From positions 1,178,001-1,242,000 of the forward strand of contig NZ_JAJSAX010000001.1 in assembly GCF_021261315.1 (NCBI RefSeq): DNA of 64,000 nt. The letters run 5' to 3'. The stretch comes from Epilithonimonas sp. JDS. Its GTDB lineage: Bacteria > Bacteroidota > Bacteroidia > Flavobacteriales > Weeksellaceae. This document shows, piece after piece, positions 35,757 through 45,500 of the stretch (the stretch's first letter is position 1; the number at the start of each line of letters is the position of its first letter). Made by a program: the position numbers and the translations under genes. The notes beneath the pieces are model-generated. The model did no database searches. It had not been told where the DNA came from and worked only from the letters and a program-made list of their open reading frames with translations.

Positions 35757-36134
35757 AATCTGTAATTTTAATTGTTTTTAAAAATAAATATGCAAGGTTA
35801 TTTGTTTTTAGTTGATTATATTTTTCAATAACGGATTTTTACATTACAAAAACTGACCCAAACAACTTAGGTTGAAATATTTTTTTATCTTTTAACATTA
35901 AAACCATAACACTTCTAAATCAATTTTCTTTTGACTTGATATACTTTTGTCAATGTTTTTACTTGTTACAGGCTGACAAGCGTAATAACTTAAGCACTTC
36001 AATATTAAACTTTGTTAAAAACTTGGCATTTTAAATTTTTAAAGTATATTTTTGTGTTATTATTGATTTAGTCTATTAGTTTTTAAAATCAACGACAGCG
36101 AATCAAATAATGAATAACAGCAAACTTTATTGTG
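35757..36134. other. 378-base intergenic region with carbonic anhydrase promoter
   Basis: AT-rich spacer between divergent genes. The only clear element is at its right end: TTG at 36023-36025, a 21-base gap and TATTTTTG at 36047-36054, a good match to TTG-N17-23-TAnnTTTG, about 80 bases before the carbonic anhydrase ATG. I see no convincing coding frame, RNA gene or repeat in the rest. Confidence 0.6.
36023..36054 (+). promoter_or_regulatory. Complete flavobacterial promoter (TTG-N21-TATTTTTG)
   Basis: The -33 TTG and -7 TATTTTTG are spaced by 21 bases, within the published Flavobacterium range. It would start a transcript covering the carbonic anhydrase and the small secreted protein, and possibly the SulP gene. 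Confidence 0.65.
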
Positions 36135-36809
36135 ATGACAAACTCGTACGAAGGTATTTTCGAAAACAATAAAAAATGGGTTGAAGGAAAATTGGCAGAT
36201 AACCCCAACTATTTCCACGACCTTGCTAAAACCCAGCACCCGGATTATCTTTACATAGGATGCTCCGACAGCCGCGCAACGGCAGAAGAGCTGATGGGCG
36301 TAGGGCCAGGCGAAGTGTTTGTACACCGAAATATCGCCAACGTGGTCAACACTTTGGATATGAGTTCGACTGCGGTCATCCAATATGCAGTGGAACATCT
36401 GAAAGTGAAACACATCATCGTTTGCGGACATTACAATTGTGGCGGTGTAAAAGCGGCAATGACGTCTCAGGATCTTGGACTTCTGAATCCGTGGCTGAGA
36501 AACATAAGAGATGTTTACAGACTTCATCAGGAAGAATTGGATTCCATTGACGAAGAAAAGAAGTACGACCGCCTTGTGGAACTGAATGTTCAGGAGCAAT
36601 GCATCAACGTCATCAAAATGGCCTGCGTGCAGGAACGTTATATTTTAGAAGAATATCCTATCGTTCACGGTTGGGTTTTCGACCTCAGAACGGGGAAAAT
36701 TATAGATCTGGAGATCGATTTTGAAAAAATCTTGAAAGACATCCAGAAAATCTACAACCTGACAGACTCTGATTGGGTGATGAGCAAAAAAAACAAAAAT
36801 ATCAGCTAA
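36135..36809 (+). CDS. Beta-class carbonic anhydrase
   Basis: This 224-aa enzyme interconverts CO2 and bicarbonate. Zinc and catalytic residues are visible: Cys43, Asp45 and Arg47 (IGCSDSR), His99 and Cys102 (CGHYNCGG). Length and the C-terminal acidic tail ending in SKKNKNIS fit the Can/CynT group. ATG 36135 is chosen over the GTG one codon earlier. It has no signal peptide, so it acts in the cytoplasm. A small secreted-protein gene, a SulP transporter and a second beta-carbonic anhydrase follow, forming a likely bicarbonate-handling cluster. Confidence 0.94.
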   Translation: MTNSYEGIFENNKKWVEGKLADNPNYFHDLAKTQHPDYLYIGCSDSRATAEELMGVGPGEVFVHRNIANVVNTLDMSSTAVIQYAVEHLKVKHIIVCGHYNCGGVKAAMTSQDLGLLNPWLRNIRDVYRLHQEELDSIDEEKKYDRLVELNVQEQCINVIKMACVQERYILEEYPIVHGWVFDLRTGKIIDLEIDFEKILKDIQKIYNLTDSDWVMSKKNKNIS

Positions 36810-36818
36810 TTTCTTTTT

Positions 36819-37112
36819 ATGAAATTTTGGAGCATTATAACATTAACGATTTTTCTCAACTTTACGGTTCTTCCAGGGATGGCCGCAATGTTCGGTTGGG
36901 AATTACCGAGAACCAATGTTATAGTGAACGAGGAGGAAACGCATTCCAACGCTTTTGCACTCTACGAAAAGACCATTCCTAAAACGCTGGACATTCACGA
37001 TTTTCTGAAATTCCAGGAAGCTGTTCCTCAGAAAACAATTGCACCAAATTGGGAATCCAATATCTACTTTTCCCCTTACCTCAGCATTTTTTCTCCACCT
37101 CCGGAAGCTTAA
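36819..37112 (+). CDS. Small secreted protein of unknown function
   Basis: This 97-aa protein has an N-terminal hydrophobic stretch (MKFWSIITLTIFLNFTVLPGMAA by composition, residues 1-23), which should be a cleavable signal peptide. The mature part is acidic in its first third (NEEETHSNAF) and ends FSPYLSIFSPPPEA. I recognise no domain. It follows the carbonic anhydrase by 9 bases and precedes the SulP gene by 209 bases, so it is likely co-transcribed with the former. A periplasmic or membrane-associated role in this cluster is only inference. Confidence 0.7.
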   Translation: MKFWSIITLTIFLNFTVLPGMAAMFGWELPRTNVIVNEEETHSNAFALYEKTIPKTLDIHDFLKFQEAVPQKTIAPNWESNIYFSPYLSIFSPPPEA

Positions 37113-37268
37113 TCCCTATTTCGTTTTTCAATAAACGTAATCCTGTTTGCTGTTTCAATTGACAGTAAACCTTATTCTGTATTAAGTCAATCAACATTTT
37201 TTTAGAATAATTGATATTAATTGAGAACCTGTTATAAATTAAATTTCAGGGTTCTCAATTCAAAAATT

Positions 37269-37286
37269 AGCAAAAAGCCAATTGCT
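37269..37286. repeat. 18-base inverted repeat, left copy
   Basis: AGCAAAAAGCCAATTGCT, a perfect reverse complement of the sequence at 38927-38944. The two copies bracket the SulP gene. Confidence 0.75.
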
Positions 37287-37321
37287 GCCAGCTAATTATC
37301 AATGACTTCTGCTATATTACT

Positions 37322-38917
37322 ATGCAAAAATCAAAATCTTTGATTGGAGGGATCAAAGAGAATTTTCCTTCCGGTCTTGTCGTATTTCTTGTGGCATTGC
37401 CACTTTGTCTGGGAATCGCGTTAGCATCTGGAGCGCCGCCATTGTCCGGAATTATTGCCGGGATTGTGGGTGGTATTGTTGTCGGATGCATTAGCAATTC
37501 CAACATTTCCGTTTCCGGTCCGGCTGCTGGTTTGACAGCTATTGTTCTGGTTGCGATTACGGATCTTGGGGCATTCGAGTTATTTCTTTGTGCCGGAATC
37601 ATTGCGGGAATTCTCCAGTTGATTTTAGGATTTGTCCGCGCCGGAAGTATTTCCAATTATTTCCCGAACAACGTGATCGAAGGGATGCTTGCCGGGATTG
37701 GAATTATCATTATCCTGAAACAGATTCCCCACGCCTTAGGTTTTGACAGCGATTATGAAGGCCACGAATCTATTTTTGACAAAGGTCTGAATTTCGGTTA
37801 TTTTGCAGAATTAGGTGCGGCAATCACACCCGGAGCAATCATTATCACTTTGGTTTCCGTAGCTATTTTATTGGCTTGGGATCACGTTACCATTCTAAAA
37901 AGATTAAAACTTTTGCCAGGTGCACTGGTTGCGGTGATCGCAGGGATTTTGTTGAATGAATTTTTCAAAATGTCAGGAAGCTCATTAGCAATTTCTGAAA
38001 AACATCTTGTGACTTTGCCAACACCAAGTTCACTGGAAGATTTCAAAAATCTGATCACATTCCCTGATCTCAATGGATTTACCAATCCCAAAGTCTGGAT
38101 CGCCGGTGCAACGATTGCAATTGTAGCATCTATCGAGACGTTACTTTGTATTGAAGCTTCGGACAGACTGGATGTTAGAAGAAGAATCACGGACACAAAT
38201 CTGGAACTGAAAGCCCAGGGCATTGGAAACCTCGTCAGCTCATTCATCGGTGGACTGCCAATGACGTCTGTTGTGGTAAGGAGTTCAGCAAACGCAAATG
38301 CTGGTGCAACTTCCAAGATTTCCGCCATCATCCACGGGGTTTTGCTTTTGATTTGTGTTTTATCAATTCCTGTAATCCTAAATCTGATTCCATTGGCAAC
38401 ATTGGCAGCAGTATTGATTTTAGTCGGATACAAACTGGCAAAACCAGCGACTTTCAAACATTTCTGGCACAATGGCAAATATCAGTTCATTCCGTTTTTA
38501 GCAACAGTTTTGGCAGTAGTTTTTACAGATCTTTTGAAAGGTGTAGGAATCGGATTGTTGATTTCAGTTTTCTATATTCTTCAGGGGAATATGAAAAGGG
38601 CTTATTACCTCAGCAAAGAAACACTGGACGATGCAGACGAGATCACGATAAAGCTGGCAGAAGAAGTGTCATTCCTGAATAAAGCGGCCATCAAGAAAAC
38701 ATTGAAAAATGTAAAATCAGGTTCTAAAGTCATCATCGATGCAAAAACCACTTCTTACATCACGACTGATGTTCTGGAAATGATCCAGGATTTTGCCAAC
38801 GTAAGAGCAAAAGAAGAAGACATTGAAGTAGAATTGATCGGCTTCAAAACTTCTTACAGAGACTATGCTAGTGATGAAGATTCGCACGTCATCGTCAATC
38901 ACAAAAGGGCAATGTAG
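37322..38917 (+). CDS. SulP-family anion transporter (probable bicarbonate)
   Basis: This 531-aa membrane protein has the SulP (SLC26) start ENFPSGLVVFLVALPLCLGIALASGAPP by composition (residues 14-41) with the family GIIAGIVGG and SGPAAGLT motifs. About 10-14 hydrophobic segments follow, then a C-terminal STAS domain from about residue 430 (EITIKLAEEVSFLNKAAI). SulP proteins carry sulfate, bicarbonate or other anions. Flanking by two carbonic anhydrases points to bicarbonate, as with BicA of cyanobacteria. Direction and ion coupling are not visible. Its 18-base inverted-repeat flanks are described separately. Confidence 0.92.
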   Translation: MQKSKSLIGGIKENFPSGLVVFLVALPLCLGIALASGAPPLSGIIAGIVGGIVVGCISNSNISVSGPAAGLTAIVLVAITDLGAFELFLCAGIIAGILQLILGFVRAGSISNYFPNNVIEGMLAGIGIIIILKQIPHALGFDSDYEGHESIFDKGLNFGYFAELGAAITPGAIIITLVSVAILLAWDHVTILKRLKLLPGALVAVIAGILLNEFFKMSGSSLAISEKHLVTLPTPSSLEDFKNLITFPDLNGFTNPKVWIAGATIAIVASIETLLCIEASDRLDVRRRITDTNLELKAQGIGNLVSSFIGGLPMTSVVVRSSANANAGATSKISAIIHGVLLLICVLSIPVILNLIPLATLAAVLILVGYKLAKPATFKHFWHNGKYQFIPFLATVLAVVFTDLLKGVGIGLLISVFYILQGNMKRAYYLSKETLDDADEITIKLAEEVSFLNKAAIKKTLKNVKSGSKVIIDAKTTSYITTDVLEMIQDFANVRAKEEDIEVELIGFKTSYRDYASDEDSHVIVNHKRAM

Positions 38918-38926
38918 TTAGATGAT

Positions 38927-38944
38927 AGCAATTGGCTTTTTGCT
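38927..38944. repeat. 18-base inverted repeat, right copy
   Basis: AGCAATTGGCTTTTTGCT, the reverse complement of 37269-37286, starting 9 bases after the SulP stop and followed by GATAGCTTT. Confidence 0.75.
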
Positions 38945-39028
38945 GATAGCTTTAAAATCAATCTAAAAACATTGACAAACATTTAAATTATTATTTTAAC
39001 AATTAACACTTTTATTAAATTTAAAAAT

Positions 39029-39664
39029 ATGAAAGCACATACATTCGAAACACAAACGACCATTACACCTGACAAAGCACTTGATATCCTGAAAGAAGGA
39101 AACCAGAGATTTGTAAATAATCTCAAAGCTAACAGAGATCTGTTGTCTCAGGTAAATGACACGCGTGCAGGACAATGGCCGTTTGCTGTAATTTTGAGCT
39201 GTATCGACAGCCGTACGTCTGCAGAACTGATCTTCGATCAGGGTCTGGGCGATATTTTCAGTGTGAGAATTGCAGGTAATTTTGTGAATCAGGACATCCT
39301 TGGTTCTATGGAATTTGGCTGCAACGTGGCAGGTTCCAAACTGGTTGTTGTTCTAGGTCACACAAAATGCGGCGCGTTGAAAGGCGGCCTGGACTCAGCA
39401 GCAATCGAAGGTCTTGGAATGGATAATCTGAATCATTTGATTGGTCATTTTGATCACATCATCAAAGATATTATTAATGACGGCGAGGAACGTTCTTCCA
39501 AAAATGAAGATCTGTTGGAAAGACTGAATCAAAGTAACGTAAAAAATGCGCTGGATGAGATTCGCAGCCAGAGTTCTACCCTTAAGAAACTTGAGGACGA
39601 AGGCAAAATCAAAATCGTTGGCGCTAACTATGACGTGGAAACCGGCGTAGTAACTTGGATATAA
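39029..39664 (+). CDS. Beta-class carbonic anhydrase, second copy
   Basis: This 211-aa protein belongs to a different subgroup from the first carbonic anhydrase in the window. Zinc and catalytic residues are Cys58, Asp60 and Arg62 (LSCIDSR), then His111 and Cys114 (GHTKCGA). The N-terminal ITPDKALDILKEGNQRF is typical of SulP-associated beta-carbonic anhydrases. No signal peptide is present, so it should act in the cytoplasm next to the transporter's inner face, equilibrating imported bicarbonate with CO2. A hairpin follows its stop. Confidence 0.94.
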   Translation: MKAHTFETQTTITPDKALDILKEGNQRFVNNLKANRDLLSQVNDTRAGQWPFAVILSCIDSRTSAELIFDQGLGDIFSVRIAGNFVNQDILGSMEFGCNVAGSKLVVVLGHTKCGALKGGLDSAAIEGLGMDNLNHLIGHFDHIIKDIINDGEERSSKNEDLLERLNQSNVKNALDEIRSQSSTLKKLEDEGKIKIVGANYDVETGVVTWI

Positions 39665-39696
39665 AACATCTTTTTTTCATACAATTAATTAGGTTC

Positions 39697-39735
39697 GTAG
39701 GCCGGGTAATTTATTTTATCCGGCTTACTTATTTT
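39697..39735 (+). terminator. Probable terminator after the second carbonic anhydrase
   Basis: GTAGGCCGGGTAA pairs with TTATCCGGCTTAC (two G-U wobbles in RNA) around a short TTTATT loop, followed by TTATTTTAT. Confidence 0.65.
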
Positions 39736-39780
39736 ATAATTTGACTATGCGAAATCTTTAGAAATTCCGTTAAATTAAAG

Positions 39781-40065
39781 ATGAAATTATTCCGAAAAAT
39801 TGTTTTGATTTTGATCTGTATTCCAATTCTATTTTTTGTAGGATTCTACGTTTATGACTTTAATCATAATTATAAGTTTGAGCAAATCAAGGAAAATATG
39901 AAAATAGGTGACGCAAGAAATATCGTAGGAAAACCTGACGAATCAAAATATTTCGGAAATGAAATTATGGATGTTTATTATTACTTTCCTCTAGCGGAAG
40001 CCAGATTTTTCTATTCAAAGAGTGACAGTACGCTGATTCGTTCGTGGAGGACAGATGCTGACTGA
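39781..40065 (+). CDS. Small membrane-anchored protein of unknown function
   Basis: This 94-aa protein has an N-terminal membrane segment (residues 6-24, IVLILICIPILFFVGFYVY by composition), then NMKIGDARNIVGKPDES, which resembles the conserved part of SmpA/BamE-like or DUF-type small lipoprotein domains (G-x-x-x-x-x-V-G-x-P). Unlike BamE it has no lipobox Cys. The remainder is beta-rich. It converges on pth with one base between the stops. I do not assign a function. Confidence 0.72.
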   Translation: MKLFRKIVLILICIPILFFVGFYVYDFNHNYKFEQIKENMKIGDARNIVGKPDESKYFGNEIMDVYYYFPLAEARFFYSKSDSTLIRSWRTDAD

Positions 40066-40066
40066 T

Positions 40067-40630
40067 TTATTTCCCGTTGAAACCCGTCATCGTATTCTGA
40101 ATGCCTGCGAAGACAAATGACAAAGCAGCCTGGGAAAACTTTTCGATTCTTTCGGAGAGTTTTTCTTTTTCCTCGTCATTCCATTTTCCGAGTACGTAAT
40201 CGGCTTGTTTTCCTTCTGAAAATTCTGCAGAAATCCCGAATCTTAATCTTGGATAATTTTGACTGTTCAGCTGAGACTGGATACTTTTCAAACCATTGTG
40301 ACCGGCGTCTGAACCTTTCATCTTCATCCTCAAAGAACCAAAAGGCAAAGCCAAATCATCCGTAATAATCAAAATGTTTTCCAACGGGATGTTTTCTTTC
40401 TGCATCCAGAATTTCACGGCATTTCCGGAAAGGTTCACGTAAGTATCCGGTTTCAAAACGAAGACTTTTCTGCCTTTGTATTTTCCCTCAGCCAAAAGTC
40501 CGAAGTTTGAAGATTTGAAAGGCGCTTCTATTTTTTCAGCGATTTTCTCGGCTACTTTGAAACCGATATTGTGCCGCGTTTCTGCATACTCTTCCCCTTT
40601 GTTCCCGATGCCGACAATAAGATATTTCAT
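40067..40630 (-). CDS. pth: Peptidyl-tRNA hydrolase
   Basis: Pth releases peptides from prematurely dropped peptidyl-tRNA, recycling tRNA. The 187-aa protein has YLIVGIGNKGEEYAETRHNIGF at the start, including the catalytic His20 and Asn residues, then LKPDTYVNLSG and the GSDAGHNGLKSI motif, all diagnostic. A TAnnTTTG box on the minus strand at 40638-40645 lies 7 bases before the start. The gene follows a putative lipoprotein gene on the same strand by 12 bases. Confidence 0.96.
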   Translation of the reverse strand: MKYLIVGIGNKGEEYAETRHNIGFKVAEKIAEKIEAPFKSSNFGLLAEGKYKGRKVFVLKPDTYVNLSGNAVKFWMQKENIPLENILIITDDLALPFGSLRMKMKGSDAGHNGLKSIQSQLNSQNYPRLRFGISAEFSEGKQADYVLGKWNDEEKEKLSERIEKFSQAALSFVFAGIQNTMTGFNGK

Positions 40631-40637
40631 TCCCTTA

Positions 40638-40645
40638 CAAAATTA
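40638..40645 (-). promoter_or_regulatory. Possible promoter -7 box (TAATTTTG) for pth
   Basis: The minus strand reads TAATTTTG, matching TAnnTTTG, very close to the pth start (40630) and overlapping the previous gene's stop. The short distance means the leader would be almost absent. Confidence 0.35.
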
Positions 40646-41503
40646 TTTTACGTACTCAAACGCTACAGTGCCGTGTGTAGAGGTTCCCAAAATGGGATAA
40701 CCATCTAGATAATCATATTTTAAATCAGTAGTTATGGATTCTACGTTACTGGTCACTTTCATAGTTTGGGCATTATTCGAAGACAATCCGCTTGCGACAT
40801 TATTTTCAAGATCAAAGTGAGAACTCACCAGCTTGAAAGCCATTGGTAAAGTATTAAGCGGATTTTTAAAACTGTCATAATCACTGAACGCAGTTGTAAT
40901 TACAATTGGATCTATCGTTACCGGTCCGGGAGCTGTTGTAATTGTATATTTCATTCCGGAAACGTTGTTACTATTAAAAGTGTAATCCGTTTGAATGGTA
41001 AACAATTCAGTTGTATTGCTATCGTCTTTTACTTTTGTGATGATATTTTTTATCTTATCACCATTGTAATTGTAAGTTGTAGAAGATTGATAAATTAAAG
41101 CGCCATTAACTTTGGAACTGCCCGTAGATGAAGCAAGCTTACCTCCTGAATAAGTCAAATCCTGACTGTTGACAGTTTTTTCTCCTGATGTACTGTCCAC
41201 CGATTCGTAATCTATTTTGCTGATTTGGTCCGATGTGTAAAAAACCGTGTATTTGAAAGAATTATCGTCGGATGTAACACCTGTCAGCTTTGTGCCTGAA
41301 TAATTGTACGTTGCAATCACCTTCTCGCCACTGCTATCTACTGTTGTGACTTTCTTAATATTTTTAACCGTTGCGTTTGTACCGCTATTGGAGTCATAAT
41401 CCACTCCGATCAGGAAATCGCCGTTGGCATCCTGATTGGGATCACAAGACGACAGCATCAAAATTCCAAAGATAAGCGACAAATAATATGATATATTTTT
41501 CAT
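40643..41503 (-). CDS. Putative lipoprotein, beta-rich, unknown function
   Basis: This protein is 286 aa from the ATG at 41503 (MKNISYYLSLIFGILMLSSC), with lipobox L-S-S-C at Cys20. The mature part has repeated short beta segments such as TTVDSSGEKVIATYNYSG, KYTVFYTSDQISKIDYES and QSSTTYNYNGDKIKNI. This is the pattern of Bacteroidota DUF4595-like or YD-repeat-like lipoproteins. It is likely exposed on the periplasmic or outer-membrane surface. A minus-strand TAnnTTTG box lies 18 bases upstream. No reaction or partner is suggested by its neighbours. Confidence 0.8.
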   Translation of the reverse strand: MKNISYYLSLIFGILMLSSCDPNQDANGDFLIGVDYDSNSGTNATVKNIKKVTTVDSSGEKVIATYNYSGTKLTGVTSDDNSFKYTVFYTSDQISKIDYESVDSTSGEKTVNSQDLTYSGGKLASSTGSSKVNGALIYQSSTTYNYNGDKIKNIITKVKDDSNTTELFTIQTDYTFNSNNVSGMKYTITTAPGPVTIDPIVITTAFSDYDSFKNPLNTLPMAFKLVSSHFDLENNVASGLSSNNAQTMKVTSNVESITTDLKYDYLDGYPILGTSTHGTVAFEYVK

Positions 41504-41521
41504 TGTTTGATTTTCTGTTTG

Positions 41522-41529
41522 CAAAGTTA
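41522..41529 (-). promoter_or_regulatory. Promoter -7 box (TAACTTTG) for the lipoprotein gene
   Basis: The minus strand reads TAACTTTG, matching TAnnTTTG, 18 bases before the start at 41503. Confidence 0.55.
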
Positions 41530-41575
41530 GTTTTTTAAAACAAATTTTTAAATGTCTAATGATGACAGTAAATGT

Positions 41576-42562
41576 TTACTGATAATCAAAATTTTCTTTC
41601 GAATTCTGAGTTTTGAGTTGGTTCACTTCTGCGATATAAACTTTGAGTTGCTTCTCGCTCAGATTTCCATTTTTCTTATAAATTTCAACTCTTCTATTGA
41701 CTTCAGCATTGTAATACTTCTTGAATTGTTCATTCGTTTCGTAGTTCCGCCAAAGCGTGAAATATTCGCAGACATTTCCCAAAAGATCATTGATTTCCTC
41801 GCCTGTTTTTTCATCTACGTCTTTACCGAATGATGTTACGGAACAGTACATCGGCATTTCTTCTGTCTCTACTTTTTTATAAAAATCCCTGTATTTATCA
41901 TCGATCAAATATTCGATCTGTTCTTTTTTGAAATAAATATCTTCATTAATGTCTTTCAGTTTTACAAAACTGGCGGAACTGGAATTTTTATTAAAGATAT
42001 AATTCGCATAAACTACAATTTCTCCTTTGCCCAAACCCGGCGAAATGCCATAATGTTCGGAAAGATAGAAAAGTGCCGGTTCGGAATAATCGATTTGGTC
42101 TTTTAGATTCGCTACAAATATTTCTATTTTGGTTCCATCTTTGTCCGTTGCAATTCTTTTTTCCAAATCTTTGAAAGTCCTGTAACCGTACAAAGTATCC
42201 GTAGCTTTTTTGAAAGTCCTGACCGGCGATTCTGCGCTGTAAGTCCGGAATCCATTGGCCGCTGCATATTTTTTATTATAAAGAATGCCATCCATTTTGT
42301 ACATGTTTTTCCGGTACGAATAATAGAAATTAATCGTATTTCTAATATATCTTTTCTCAGAATCAAAATCAATGGAATAGACAGGAACGCTCTGATCCTC
42401 AGAATTAAATCTTACTGAAATGCCGCTCAAACTATCAGCTTCACTCAGAAAAGTCATTTCTTTGTCGTAATGGTATTTCAAAATCTGAGCTTCCCAAAAA
42501 GAAGCTGTCATTACAAATAACAACAGAATAATTTTCTTAATATGAAATAAATAATGGCTCAT
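41576..42562 (-). CDS. Secreted protein of unknown function
   Basis: This 328-aa protein has a signal peptide (residues about 9-25, with KKIILLLFVMTASFWEAQ at the cleavage region). The mature part, LKYHYDKEMTFLSEADSL then KRYIRNTINFYYSYRKNM and VANLKDQIDYSE, is rich in Tyr, Lys and Asp. A weak resemblance to Bacteroidota GLPGLI-type secreted proteins is possible but not convincing. The start codon overlaps the mfd stop by one base (TAATG), so it is probably translated from the mfd transcript. Confidence 0.78.
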   Translation of the reverse strand: MSHYLFHIKKIILLLFVMTASFWEAQILKYHYDKEMTFLSEADSLSGISVRFNSEDQSVPVYSIDFDSEKRYIRNTINFYYSYRKNMYKMDGILYNKKYAAANGFRTYSAESPVRTFKKATDTLYGYRTFKDLEKRIATDKDGTKIEIFVANLKDQIDYSEPALFYLSEHYGISPGLGKGEIVVYANYIFNKNSSSASFVKLKDINEDIYFKKEQIEYLIDDKYRDFYKKVETEEMPMYCSVTSFGKDVDEKTGEEINDLLGNVCEYFTLWRNYETNEQFKKYYNAEVNRRVEIYKKNGNLSEKQLKVYIAEVNQLKTQNSKENFDYQ

Positions 42563-45500
42563 TAATGATTCAAAATCCTGTTCAAAACCAGATTCACCTC
42601 ATCCACATTTTTCACATTGTCTTTCCGCATCATCAGCTGGTTGTTCTTTTCTTTTAACGTCGCTTCCTTCGGATTTTGTGTGAGGTAGGCAATTATTTTT
42701 TTGAATTTTTCGCTTTGATAGAATTTGTCCTGAGGATTCGCAGGGAAATAGCCGAGAAACACTTTGTTTTTCACGACCAATTTTTCAAATCCAATTTCCG
42801 CCGCCAGCCATTTCAGCTCCACAGATTTCAATAGATTGATAGCTTCATCTGGCAATTCCCCGAATCTGTCTTTCAATTCATTTTCGAAGTTTGCAAGGTC
42901 GATTGCATTATTAATCTCAGCTAATTTCTGATATAATGATAATCTTTCCTCGGTCGAACTCACATAATGATCTGGCAACATCAACTCCAGATCCGTATCG
43001 ATATTCACTTCCTTTGTCGATTTGAATAATTTCTGACGGTCTTCCTCATTCTCGAAAAGATTTTCAAAATCCTCATCATCTTTCAACTCTTCCAAAGCTT
43101 CCTGCATCATTTTCTGATACGTTTCAAATCCCATTTCGTTGATGAAACCACTTTGTTCCGCTCCAAGCAAATCGCCCGCACCACGAATTTCCAGATCCTT
43201 CATCGCGATCTGGAATCCACTTCCAAGATCCGAAAATTGCTCAATGGCTTCCAGACGTTTTCTCGCATCGGAAGTCATCATATCAAACGGTGGCGTAATG
43301 AGATAACAAAACGCTTTCCTATTGCTTCGCCCAACTCGTCCACGCATCTGGTGAACATCCGCCATTCCGAAACGATGAGCGTCATTAATGAAAATTGTAT
43401 TCGCATTCGGGACATCTACTCCACTTTCGATGATTGTTGTAGCGACCAGAACGTCATATTTTCCATTCATAAAATCGAGGACATTTTGCTCCAATTGTTT
43501 CCCTTCCATCTGTCCGTGACCGATCACGACTTTTGCATCCGGAACCAAACGTTGGATCAATCCTGCAATATCTTTCAGGTTTTCAATTCTATTATTAATG
43601 AAATAAACCTGTCCATCACGCTGAAGTTCATATGAAACCGCATCACGGATCACTTCTTCACTGAAACCAATGATACTCGTATCAACGGGCTGACGGTTTG
43701 GTGGTGGTGTTTTGATGACCGAAAGATCTCGTGCAGCCATCAAAGAAAACTGTAAAGTCCTTGGAATTGGTGTCGCCGTCAACGTCAATGTATCGACGTT
43801 GGTTTTCATCGTCTTCAGTTTATCTTTTACCGAAACGCCGAATTTATGTTCTTCATCAATGATCAATAAACCTAAATTCTTGAACTTCACTTTCTCCGAA
43901 GCCAATTGATGTGTTCCGATCACGATGTCCACTTTTCCGTCTTTCAATCCGGCTAAGGTTTCGGATTTCTGTTTCGCCGTTCTGAATCTATTCAAATAAG
44001 AAATATTGACCGGGAAATCCTTCAATCGTTCTTTGAAACTTCTGTAATGTTGGAAAGCCAGAATCGTCGTCGGAACCAAAATCGCCACTTGCTTGCTGTC
44101 CGTGGCCGCTTTGAAGGCCGCACGAATCGCAATTTCCGTTTTCCCAAAACCTACGTCGCCACAGATCAAACGGTCCATCACGCCTTCATCTTCCATATCT
44201 CGTTTGACATCGAAGGTTGCCTTCTCCTGATCCGGCGTGTCTTCGTAAAGGAAACTCGCTTCCAACTCATTTTGAAGATAAGAATCAGGCGAATATTGGA
44301 ACCCTTTCGCCGTTTTTCTCTGAGCATAAAGTTTTATTAAGTCAAATGCTATCTGCTTGACCCTCGCTTTTGTTTTTTGTTTTAATGATTTCCACGCTGG
44401 TGAACCGAGTTTGCTGAGGACAATTTCCTTTCCGTCTGGTCCATTGTATTTTGAAATTTTATGAAGCGAATGAATACTCACATAAAGCAGGTCGCCATTT
44501 TTATAGGTCAGTTTGAAACATTCCTGGATTTTCCCATCGTTATTGACCTTCACCAAACCCATAAATTTCCCAATCCCGTGATCGATGTGCGCAATGTAAT
44601 CGCCCACTTTCAAAGACATCAGATCTTTCAAAGTCAGCTGTTCGGATTTCGCAAACGTGTCCTTGGATTTGTAACGTTGATAACGGTCGAAGATCTGATG
44701 GTCCGTGTAAACCAGAAGTTTATGTTCCAGATCCACAAAACCCTGATGAAGTTCGGATCTGAAACTTTTAAATGGGATCTGATGTCCCAATTCTTCGAAG
44801 ATCGACTGCAATCTTTCTCTTTGTTTTTCTGATGAGAAAGAAATCCACGTGTCGAAACCGAGAATTTGTTTTTCCTGAAGGTCATCGATCAACAATTCAA
44901 AATTTTTGTGGAAACTTGGCTGTTGTGTTTGGTTAAGTTCCAGCGTTTTAATCTTCGGAAGTTCAAATTTGTGCGAACTGAAATCGATGGTTTTGAACTT
45001 GATCAGTTTATTCTTGAATTCATTTTCGGAAATAAACAATTCTTCCGGCTTTCTATGACTGATTTCTTTGCTTAATGTTTCAAATTTCTCAAACGATTTT
45101 TCATAAAAATCCTTGACTTTCTTCACGCCGAGAAATAGATTCTTCGAAACGATCAAACTGTCATTAGAAAGCAATTCGAAGAACGAAACCTTGCTTCCGG
45201 AAACCGAAAAATTCATATTGGAGACCAACTGGAATTCCGTGATCTTGTCCAATGAAAGTTGAGATTCGATATCAAAAGTTTTGATGCTTTCCACCTCATT
45301 ACCAAAAAATGTGATTCGGAAAGGTTTTTCATTAGAGAAAGAAAAAACATCTACAATTCCACCTCGAACAGAGAATTCTCCAGGCTCGGAAACAAAATCG
45401 GTTTGGTTGAATTGATAATGATTCAGCAACTCATCCACAAAATCAAAATTCAACTGATCGCCGACTTTTATCTGGTGAGAAATCGCTTTGAAATCTTCTT

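Noticed and set aside
37882-38478. Long minus-strand open frame inside the SulP gene
   Set aside because: Its composition mirrors the SulP codons and it has no recognisable domain; shadow of the real gene.
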